Shown here: positions 1-4,938 of the stretch, one piece after another
Numbering within the stretch: the stretch's first letter is position 1
How the letters are laid out: each line of letters opens with the position of its first letter
Position numbers and translations under genes: made by a program
Source: Novosphingobium sp.
GTDB lineage: Bacteria > Pseudomonadota > Alphaproteobacteria > Sphingomonadales > Sphingomonadaceae
NCBI GenBank assembly: GCA_028697875.1
Contig: JAQVEQ010000161.1
Coordinates: 1 to 6,259 of the forward strand
Direction of reading: 5' to 3'
Length of the DNA stretch: 6,259 nucleotides
The notes under the pieces: model-generated
Told to the model about the DNA's origin: nothing
Databases searched by the model: none
Seen by the model: the letters and a program-made list of their open reading frames with translations, nothing else

Positions 1-1
1 C

Positions 2-325
2 CTTCAGACCACCCCCCGCCCCGACCTGATGCTGGACGAGCTGCTGCGGGTCGGCCACCAGGCTTTCGTCCGCTTCCCCAACTTCGCCTATTGGCGGGTG
101 CGGTTCGCCCTGCTGCGCGGGCGGATGCCGGTGACGGCCCACCTGACCTATCACTGGTACGACACGCCCAATATCCACCACCTGACGATCGCGGACTTCC
201 GCGAGCTGCTCGACGCCAAGGGCGTGAAAGTGAAGCGCTGCTGGTTCGTCGCCAACGGGCGCGAAGTGGGGGCGCCGGGCGCCAACTGGCGGGCGCAGAA
301 CGCGGTGTTCCAGCTCTCGCGCTAA
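2..325 (+). CDS. metW: MetW, methionine biosynthesis protein (C-terminal part)
   Basis: Only the last 107 or so codons are present; the frame is open to the left edge, so the ATG at 29 is internal and not the start. MetW is a small class I methyltransferase-fold protein. In alphaproteobacteria it is usually encoded directly after metX and works with it in homoserine acylation for methionine synthesis. The SAM-binding N-terminal half lies outside the window. What is visible matches the family's C-terminal half: an LLRVG.QAFVRFPNFAYWRVR stretch, then GRMPVT, then the hallmark WYDTPNIHH followed by LTIADF. The stop TAA (323-325) overlaps the stop of the convergent mobA gene. I expect metX immediately upstream, outside the window. 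Confidence 0.93.
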   Translation, partial: LQTTPRPDLMLDELLRVGHQAFVRFPNFAYWRVRFALLRGRMPVTAHLTYHWYDTPNIHHLTIADFRELLDAKGVKVKRCWFVANGREVGAPGANWRAQNAVFQLSR

Positions 326-870
326 GGCCTCTTGGGGGCCTGGAGCCCGGACTTGTCCCGCACGGCGGCAAGGTCTTCCGGCGTGTTGATATTGGCGGGG
401 GCGGCCTTGGCCTGGACCGCGCGCGCGCCGATGCGTTCGGCGAAGGCGCGCATCGAGTGGCGGCCATCGCCGGTCAGGATATCCTCCACCGCTTGCGCCG
501 CGCTGGCGGGCCACAGCCCGATCACCGGCTGTTCGGCAAGAAAGGCGGGGGCAGGCGAAAGCAACTCGGGCAGGCCGGCGGGCAGGCCCCAGGAATCGAC
601 CCCGCAGCTCAGCACCGCGTCGAAACCCGCATCGCGCGCATGGTGCAGCCCGGCGGCGATCCCGGCCAGCGGCCCCATGCCGGGGCGCGGCCAGTCGGCG
701 ATGCAGGGGGCGGGGCCTTCCTCGCGCCCCACGATCACGACCTGTTCGCACCAGCCGGACAACTGGTCCACCGCGCGTGTCAGCAGACTGTGGCCGCCGA
801 TTTCGGCCAGGGCCTTGTCGCTCCCGAAACGGGTGGACTTTCCGCCGGACAGGACAACGCCGAGAATCAT
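322..870 (-). CDS. mobA: Molybdenum cofactor guanylyltransferase MobA
   Basis: A 182-residue protein of the MobA nucleotidyltransferase family. It transfers GMP from GTP to molybdopterin-Mo to make the bis-MGD cofactor of DMSO-reductase-type enzymes in the cytoplasm. Visible motifs in order are the nucleotide-binding loop LSGGKSTRFGSDKA (residues 7-20, with Lys19), GPLAG (66-70), the metal-binding Asp92 in VDSWGLP (91-97), QPVIGLW (114-120) and NINTPEDL (160-167) near the C-terminus. E. coli MobA has the same order and is slightly longer (about 194 residues). In that enzyme the metal motif reads CDTPYIP, so a Trp replaces the usual Pro here. No good ribosome binding site precedes the ATG at 870. 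Upstream in frame there is no plausible alternative start, and a five-codon leader ORF with a perfect AGGAGG overlaps the start. The stop TAG overlaps the metW stop. MobB or other cofactor genes are not in the window. Confidence 0.92.
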   Translation of the reverse strand: MILGVVLSGGKSTRFGSDKALAEIGGHSLLTRAVDQLSGWCEQVVIVGREEGPAPCIADWPRPGMGPLAGIAAGLHHARDAGFDAVLSCGVDSWGLPAGLPELLSPAPAFLAEQPVIGLWPASAAQAVEDILTGDGRHSMRAFAERIGARAVQAKAAPANINTPEDLAAVRDKSGLQAPKRP

Positions 871-884
871 GCGCCGAGGGTCAT
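867..884 (-). CDS. Possible five-codon leader ORF (MTLGA) overlapping the mobA start
   Basis: On the minus strand an ATG at 884-882 opens a frame of five codons, MTLGA, that ends in TGA at 869-867. The stop and the mobA start share the sequence ATGA. The only strong Shine-Dalgarno in this region is 8 bases before this ATG and 22 bases before the mobA ATG, so the leader is the better-placed start. If it is translated, mobA would be expressed by termination-reinitiation coupling. It could equally be chance, with mobA using a weak or unusual start. No peptide function is proposed. Confidence 0.35.
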   Translation of the reverse strand: MTLGA

Positions 885-892
885 GCGCAATG

Positions 893-898
893 CCTCCT
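893..898 (-). promoter_or_regulatory. Strong Shine-Dalgarno upstream of mobA (misplaced for the annotated start)
   Basis: The plus strand CCTCCT gives AGGAGG on the minus strand. Its spacing is 8 bases to the leader ATG at 884 and 22 bases to the mobA ATG at 870. The second distance is too long for ordinary initiation, so this site bears on how mobA is translated. Confidence 0.5.
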
Positions 899-954
899 GG
901 CTGCCGGGTGCAGCTGTAGGGTGCGGTTCATCACCGGCCTGCTATAGGGCGGCA

Positions 955-1326
955 ATGAGCAACAGAGCAACTCCGTTCCTTCTTGCCGCCGTCCTCGTCT
1001 GTGCCGGCGCCGCTCCGGGCACGGCCCTGGCGTCCGCCCCGCTGACGCCGGCGCAGCAGTTCAAGCTGCGTTGCGCCGCCGCCTTCTCGCTGACCGCGGC
1101 GGGGCAGGCGCGGGGCGATCCGGCCATGGCCGCCTATCCTTCCCTGGCGGAGCGGGGCCGCGAGTATTTCGTGCGCGCCAGTGCCGAGGCGATGGACGGC
1201 GCGGGGCTGACGCGCGAGGAGCTGGCGGCGCACTTGCAGGCCGAGGCCGCCGCTCTGGGCGAAACGGACGAACTGGCCCGCGCGATGCCGCTCTGCCTCG
1301 CCTCGCTCGAGGCGTCCGGGCTCTAG
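955..1326 (+). CDS. Small exported protein of unknown function
   Basis: A 123-residue protein that I do not assign to a named family. Residues 1 to about 28 form a typical Sec signal peptide: a short polar start with Arg4, a hydrophobic core FLLAAVLVCAGAA, and a likely signal peptidase I site after an Ala in TALASA. The mature part is about 95 residues and looks helical. It contains two cysteines (Cys40 in KLRCAAAF and Cys114 in MPLCLASL) that could form one disulfide in the periplasm. Other recognisable stretches are YPSLAERGREYFVRA (61-75) and GLTREELAAHL (84-94). Cys16 is not in a lipobox, so a lipoprotein is unlikely. The start is chosen because the signal peptide begins there; the open frame continues far upstream but is arginine/glycine-rich shadow over mobA. 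No clear Shine-Dalgarno is present. A TATAGG at 943-948 lies about where a -10 element of a leaderless transcript would be. Confidence 0.8.
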   Translation: MSNRATPFLLAAVLVCAGAAPGTALASAPLTPAQQFKLRCAAAFSLTAAGQARGDPAMAAYPSLAERGREYFVRASAEAMDGAGLTREELAAHLQAEAAALGETDELARAMPLCLASLEASGL

Positions 1327-1343
1327 GCGTGTCTTTTTGCACC

Positions 1344-1349
1344 GATAAT
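1344..1349 (+). promoter_or_regulatory. Possible -10 element upstream of the FzlA-like gene
   Basis: GATAAT matches five of six bases of the sigma-70 -10 consensus and sits in an AT-richer patch of the 62-base gap after the exported-protein gene. No good -35 hexamer is seen at the proper distance, so this is a weak prediction. Transcription would begin near 1356, giving a leader of 33 to 45 bases. Confidence 0.25.
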
Positions 1350-1388
1350 TTCGCGGTTCCCCGGTGGACGTGAAAAGCTGCATGCGGC

Positions 1389-2072
1389 ATGGATCGGCGC
1401 ATGTGGCAGCTCTACCAATTCCCCCTTTGTCCGTTCAGCCGCAAGGTGCGCCTGCTGATGAGCGAGAAGGGCGTGAGTTACGAGCTGCGGCGCGAAAACC
1501 CGTGGGAAGGGCGCGACGAGTTCTTCCATCTCAACCCTGCGGGGCGGACCCCGGTGCTGGTCGAGCCGGACAAGCGGATCGTCCTGGTCGATAGCGGGGC
1601 GATCTGCGAATATTTCGAGGAAACGGTCGAAAAGAACCCGATGATTAACGGTTCGGCCACCAGCCGGGCCGAGATCCGCCGGCTGGTCGCCCTGTTCGAC
1701 GAGAATTTCTTCGGCGATGTTACCGCGCCCCTGCTGCACGAACGGATGAAGAAGCGGCTGGTCTATCGCACGTCGCCGGATTCGCGGATGCTGCGCGAGG
1801 CGATGAAACTGGCGCACGAGCATCTCGACTATATCGACTACCTGATCGACAACCGCCCGTGGCTGGCAGGCGCGCAGATGAGCCTGGCCGACCTGGCCGC
1901 CGCCGCGCAGATCTCGGTCGCGGACTACCTCGGCGGGATCGACTGGTCGGGGCACGAACAGTCGAAAGGCTGGTATTCCCTGTTCAAGAGCCGGCCGAGC
2001 TTCCGCCCGCTGCTGGCCGAACGGATGGACGTGATCCAGCCGCCCAGCCACTACGCCGACCCCAACGCATAA
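1389..2072 (+). CDS. fzlA: GST-fold protein, probable FtsZ-binding division protein FzlA
   Basis: A 227-residue protein (223 if the second ATG at 1401 is used) with a complete glutathione-S-transferase fold. The thioredoxin-like N-domain has LCPFSRKVRLL (13-23), a cis-proline in GRTPVLVE (52-59) and the VDSGAICEYF strand-helix (67-76). The helical C-domain carries the SLADLAAAA capping segment (165-173). Several traits match what I recall of FzlA, the catalytically inert GST homologue that binds FtsZ and promotes constriction in Caulobacter: the MWQLYQFPLCPFSRKVR opening, PWEGR near residue 40, and the SRPSFRPLLAERM...HYAD ending. The FzlA C-terminal tail matters for activating septal wall synthesis. 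Here it ends HYADPNA rather than the HYADLDF I remember. The 1401 start fits the family better and has GGA 7 bases upstream; the 1389 start has no clear ribosome binding site. The frame is closed by a stop at 1371. A generic GST is the alternative. The next two genes encode a methionine sulfoxide reductase and a peptidoglycan synthase. Confidence 0.72.
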   Translation: MDRRMWQLYQFPLCPFSRKVRLLMSEKGVSYELRRENPWEGRDEFFHLNPAGRTPVLVEPDKRIVLVDSGAICEYFEETVEKNPMINGSATSRAEIRRLVALFDENFFGDVTAPLLHERMKKRLVYRTSPDSRMLREAMKLAHEHLDYIDYLIDNRPWLAGAQMSLADLAAAAQISVADYLGGIDWSGHEQSKGWYSLFKSRPSFRPLLAERMDVIQPPSHYADPNA

Positions 2073-2073
2073 G

Positions 2074-2092
2074 CGCAAGGTTTCCCCTTGCG
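2074..2092. terminator. Hairpin just after the FzlA-like gene
   Basis: CGCAAGG (2074-2080) and CCTTGCG (2086-2092) form a perfect 7-base-pair stem with a 5-base loop, starting two bases after the TAA stop. No T-tract follows on the plus strand, so it may act as a weak terminator or 3'-end stabiliser, not as a strong intrinsic terminator. Its right arm overlaps a possible -35 element for msrB. Confidence 0.4.
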
Positions 2093-2115
2093 GTGGCCGC
2101 CCGGCAGGCGATATT
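2088..2115 (+). promoter_or_regulatory. Possible sigma-70-type promoter of msrB
   Basis: TTGCGG (2088-2093) and GATATT (2110-2115) are separated by 16 bases and resemble the alphaproteobacterial housekeeping pattern (TTG at -35, A/T-rich -10). Transcription would start near 2122, leaving a leader of about 18 bases with the AAGGAG site at 2127-2132. The match is partial and the call is inferred. Confidence 0.3.
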
Positions 2116-2139
2116 CGCAGCCATCGAAGGAGACGACGG

Positions 2140-2538
2140 ATGTCCGATAAGCTCGAACTGAGCGAAAACGAATGGCGCGAGCGGCTGACGCCGGAACAAT
2201 ACCACATCCTGCGCGAAGGGGGGACCGAACGGGCCTTCACCGGCGCTTACGAAAAGAACAAGGCGGCAGGCGAATATTTCTGCGCCGGTTGCGGCGCACC
2301 GCTGTTCATGTCCGACACGAAATACGACAGCGGGTCGGGCTGGCCGAGCTTCTACCGCCCGGTGGATGCCGAAGCGGTGGAGGAACACCGTGACACGGCG
2401 CACGGCATGGTCCGGGTCGAAGTGCGCTGCGCCAATTGCGAAGGGCACCTTGGCCACGTCTTCCCCGACGGGCCGAATCCGACCGGCTTGCGCTATTGCA
2501 TCAACAGCGCTTCGCTCGATTTCAAGCCGGAGGAATAG
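2140..2538 (+). CDS. msrB: Peptide-methionine (R)-S-oxide reductase MsrB
   Basis: A 132-residue, full-length MsrB domain with no signal peptide. This cytoplasmic repair enzyme reduces the R-epimer of methionine sulfoxide in oxidised proteins. Zinc-binding cysteines are Cys48/Cys51 (CAGC) and Cys97/Cys100 (CANC). The catalytic Cys120 is in RYCINSASL. GWPSFY (67-72) and GHLGHVFPDGP (102-112) are the other family signatures. The position just before GWPSF, which is Cys in many MsrBs and serves as resolving cysteine, is Ser66 here. The enzyme should therefore be of the one-Cys type, or use another reductant route. The start is secure: AAGGAG at 2127-2132 lies 7 bases before the ATG, and the N-terminus SDKLELSENEWRERLTPEQY aligns with the family. 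It is encoded alone, without msrA in view, 67 bases after the FzlA-like gene. Confidence 0.97.
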   Translation: MSDKLELSENEWRERLTPEQYHILREGGTERAFTGAYEKNKAAGEYFCAGCGAPLFMSDTKYDSGSGWPSFYRPVDAEAVEEHRDTAHGMVRVEVRCANCEGHLGHVFPDGPNPTGLRYCINSASLDFKPEE

Positions 2539-2596
2539 GCACCTGGCGCACGTCTCGCCGCCGATGCGCAATTTGGCCGTTAACGCTGGGTTACAA

Positions 2597-2638
2597 ATCC
2601 CCTATGCAAGGGGGATCGAAGGTGCGGGCCTATCCCGC
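2597..2638. promoter_or_regulatory. Two consecutive hairpins in the leader of the penicillin-binding protein gene
   Basis: In the 124-base gap after msrB, ATCCCC (2597-2602) pairs with GGGGAT (2611-2616) over an 8-base loop, and GCGGG (2624-2628) pairs with CCCGC (2634-2638) over a 5-base loop. Neither is followed by a T-tract, so they are not typical intrinsic terminators. They could mark the 3' end of the msrB message or structure the leader of the next gene. A weak promoter-like pair, TTAACG (2580-2585) and TATGCA (2603-2608) with 17 bases between, overlaps the first hairpin. Confidence 0.35.
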
Positions 2639-2662
2639 GATGAATTGAGGTTAGCGCGCTAA

Positions 2663-4804
2663 ATGGCAAGACGGGACGTGCGCCGCGCCCCCAGTAAACC
2701 GGAAAAACCGCAGCCACGGCCGAAACGCCGCTGGCTGCGCAAGCTGTTCGCGTGGGGACTGGCCCTCGCGCTGCTCGGGGCGATGGCGCTGGGCATTGCA
2801 GTGGCGATGGCCGAACGGTCGCTGCCGAGCTTTTCCGAACTCAAGGATACGGCGGCCGGGCAGACGATCGTGGTGCGTGCGCGCGACGGGTCGGAAATCC
2901 TCACGCTCGGGCCCAGTCCGGGCCAGTGGCTGTCGTCGGACCAGATCCCGCAAGTGATGAAGGACGCGATGGTTTCGGTGGAGGACCGGCGCTTCCATTC
3001 GCATTTCGGCATCGATCCGATCGGCCTGACCCGCGCGCTGTGGGTCGCCGCCACCGGCGACAGGCGGATCGCGGCGACGTCCACCATCACCCAGCAGCTG
3101 GCGCGCAACATCTTCCTCAACAACAACCGCAGCATGGGCCGCAAGGCCAAGGAAGCGGTCCTCGCCATGGCGCTGGAGGCGAAGTTCTCCAAGGAACAGA
3201 TTCTCGAACTCTACCTGAACAAGGTCTATTTCGGCGGCGGGGCCTACGGCATCGACGCGGCGAGCCGGAAGTTCTTCAGCCATTCGGCGAAGAACCTCGA
3301 TGTCGGCGAAGCGGCGATCATCGCCGGGCTGGTCAAGGCGCCGTCGCGCTATTCGCCCACGGCCGACGTCCAGGCCGCGGTCAAGCGTGCCAATGTCGTG
3401 CTCCAGCTGATGAAGCAGGAAGGGGCCATCGGCGCGGCCCAGGCCGATGCGGTCGATGTCTCCGCCGTGAAGCTCAAGCCTGAGGCGGGGCAGAACTCGA
3501 TCCGCTATTTCACCGACTGGGTGCTGCCCCAGCTCGACCTGCTGCTGCCCGAAACGCAGGAGCCGCTGGAAGTGTGGACCACGCTCGACGTGGGGATGCA
3601 GAAGGCGGCGACCGATGCGATCAAGGCCAATGCCCCCAAGGGCGCGCAAGGCGCGCTGGTCAGCCTCGACCGCGATGGGGCGGTGCTGGCGATGGTCGGC
3701 GGCACGGACTACGTTTCCACCAATTACAACCGCGCCACCCATGCGATGCGCCAGCCGGGGTCGGCATGGAAGCTGTTCGTCTACATGGCGGCGCTGGAAG
3801 CCGGGTACCTGCCGGACGACCGGGTGGTCGACGAACCGGTGACGATCGACGGGTGGAGCCCGCGCAACGCCGGCGGCACCTATGCCGGGCCGATCGACGT
3901 GCGCGCTGCGTTCGCCTATTCGAAGAACACGGTCGCCGCGCAACTCGGCAACGACGTCGGGTTCGGAACGGTCGCTTCCATGGCGCGGCGTTTCGGCATC
4001 ACCACGCCCATTTCGACTTTTCCCTCGATGGTCCTGGGCACGTCGGACGTGCGGCTGATCGACATGACCCGCGCGTTCGCGGCGGTTTCCGCGCGCGGCG
4101 CCTCGGTCGAACCCTACGGGATCGTCAAGGTCGAAACGGCGGGCGGCGATGTGCTGTACGAGCGCAAGGGCGCCAAGCAGGAGCAGCTGGTGCCCGACTA
4201 TGTCGCGGCCGGGATCACCGACCTGCTGCAGACCGCGGTCAATGTCGGTACCGGCAAGGCGGCGCAGATCGGCCGTCCGGTGGCGGGCAAGACCGGCACG
4301 ACCAGCTCGAACAAGGACGGCTGGTTCCTCGGCTTCTCCAGCGGGATCACCACCGGGGTGTGGATGGGCCGCGACGATGCCAGGCCGGTCGGAGGGCTGG
4401 CGGGCGGGGCCGCACCGGCCCGTGCCTTTGCCGCCTATATGCGCCAGGCCGTGGCCAAGCGCCCGGTCGAACAGTTCGAGACCGATCTCAAGCTGCCCGA
4501 ATGGCAGCTCGAACCGGACGACGAATATCTCTACGGCAATCCCAACGAGTATTACTACGTCGACGAGCAGGGCAATCTCGTCGACCAGAACCGGCGGACG
4601 GACTGGCGCGACGATCCCTACCCGCCGCCCGAACAGCCGGCCGCGGGCAGTGGCGCGCCGCCTGCCGCCGCAAGCCCGGATTTCCTCGAACAGGCGACCG
4701 GCGGCGCGGCCAATCCGCGCTTGGCGCCGGAAAGCCGCAGCTCGGTCAGCGTGAGCCGGGGCAATCGCCCGCCGCCGGGGCCGGAAGCCGCCCCCCTGCC
4801 CTAA
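2663..4804 (+). CDS. Class A penicillin-binding protein, PBP1A family (transglycosylase/transpeptidase)
   Basis: A 713-residue bifunctional peptidoglycan synthase that polymerises lipid II and crosslinks stem peptides in the periplasm. A basic, proline-rich cytoplasmic tail (1-27) precedes one membrane anchor (about 28-50). The glycosyltransferase domain (about 65-235) shows VEDRRFHSHFG (106-116, catalytic Glu107), TSTITQQLARN (139-149), RKAKEAVLAMALE (160-172) and ILELYLNKVYFGGGAYG (180-196, Glu182). The transpeptidase domain (about 303-600) has SAWK (Ser367 nucleophile, Lys370), SKN (420-422) and KTGTT (543-547). The linker between the domains is short, with no room for the OB domain of E. 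coli PBP1A, so this is a compact family member. The tail (600-713) carries an acidic, tyrosine-rich patch (DDEYLYGNPNEYYYVDEQGN) and then a Pro/Ala-rich, probably disordered end. The start is bounded by an in-frame TAA immediately before the ATG; the nearest Shine-Dalgarno, GAGG at 2647-2650, is 12 bases away, which is rather far. A bidirectional terminator follows. Confidence 0.96.
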   Translation: MARRDVRRAPSKPEKPQPRPKRRWLRKLFAWGLALALLGAMALGIAVAMAERSLPSFSELKDTAAGQTIVVRARDGSEILTLGPSPGQWLSSDQIPQVMKDAMVSVEDRRFHSHFGIDPIGLTRALWVAATGDRRIAATSTITQQLARNIFLNNNRSMGRKAKEAVLAMALEAKFSKEQILELYLNKVYFGGGAYGIDAASRKFFSHSAKNLDVGEAAIIAGLVKAPSRYSPTADVQAAVKRANVVLQLMKQEGAIGAAQADAVDVSAVKLKPEAGQNSIRYFTDWVLPQLDLLLPETQEPLEVWTTLDVGMQKAATDAIKANAPKGAQGALVSLDRDGAVLAMVGGTDYVSTNYNRATHAMRQPGSAWKLFVYMAALEAGYLPDDRVVDEPVTIDGWSPRNAGGTYAGPIDVRAAFAYSKNTVAAQLGNDVGFGTVASMARRFGITTPISTFPSMVLGTSDVRLIDMTRAFAAVSARGASVEPYGIVKVETAGGDVLYERKGAKQEQLVPDYVAAGITDLLQTAVNVGTGKAAQIGRPVAGKTGTTSSNKDGWFLGFSSGITTGVWMGRDDARPVGGLAGGAAPARAFAAYMRQAVAKRPVEQFETDLKLPEWQLEPDDEYLYGNPNEYYYVDEQGNLVDQNRRTDWRDDPYPPPEQPAAGSGAPPAAASPDFLEQATGGAANPRLAPESRSSVSVSRGNRPPPGPEAAPLP

Positions 4805-4826
4805 CTCGCGGCCCTAACTCCCGGCC
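4800..4826 (+). repeat. Two-copy 13-base tandem repeat over the PBP stop codon
   Basis: CCTAACTCGCGGC (4800-4812) is followed directly by CCTAACTCCCGGC (4813-4825), differing at one base. The first copy contains the TAA stop of the penicillin-binding protein gene; the second copy's TAA is out of frame. It looks like a slippage duplication in the 3' untranslated region, with no evident function. Confidence 0.6.
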
Positions 4827-4873
4827 CTGGCCGGGTGGGATCGTCGCCGGATCGAGATCAAGGCCGCCGCAAA

Positions 4874-4913
4874 CGAAAAGGGGGCGATCCGCTTGCCGGA
4901 TCGCCCCCTTTCG
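4874..4913. terminator. Bidirectional intrinsic terminator between convergent genes
   Basis: GGGGGCGATCCG (4880-4891) pairs perfectly with CGGATCGCCCCC (4897-4908) around a 5-base loop. The stem extends through A/T pairs and, with one bulged A at 4879, through CG/CG at its base. On the minus strand the stem is followed by TTTTCGTTTG, a fair U-tract for ending the DegP-like transcript. On the plus strand only TTT follows, so termination of the penicillin-binding protein message relies on stem strength. It lies 69 bases after one stop codon and 25 bases after the other. Confidence 0.85.
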
Positions 4914-4938
4914 TGTGGACAGCCGTTGCCGGCCCTGT

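Noticed and set aside
325..341. A small hairpin (AGGCC/GGCCT) at the metW-mobA junction
   Set aside because: The stem is only 5 base pairs, lies within the last mobA codons and has no T-tract, so it is not supportable as a terminator.
91..954. A long open frame upstream of, and in frame with, the exported protein
   Set aside because: It runs antisense through mobA with shadow composition; the signal peptide beginning at 955 marks the true start.
997..1017. Possible lipoprotein cysteine in the exported protein (Cys16)
   Set aside because: The residues before it (VLV) do not fit a lipobox, and a better signal peptidase I site follows at TALASA.
1299..1338. A hairpin (CGCCTC/GAGGCG, 1299-1314) followed later by a run of five T at 1334-1338
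   Set aside because: The T-run lies about 20 bases after the stem, and the stem is within coding sequence, so it does not form an intrinsic terminator.
1323..2240. A 305-codon minus-strand open frame antisense to the FzlA-like gene
   Set aside because: It lies opposite a well-supported GST-fold gene, and its translation shows only low-complexity Arg/Val/Leu patterns.
2366..2662. A 98-codon open frame from inside msrB whose stop directly abuts the PBP start codon
   Set aside because: It overlaps msrB out of frame and has no ribosome site or family resemblance. The adjacency of its stop to the ATG appears fortuitous.
2651..3943. A 430-codon minus-strand open frame antisense to the PBP gene
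   Set aside because: Its composition (Arg, His, Asp, Gly-rich) is typical of antisense frames in GC-rich genes, and it has no recognisable motif.
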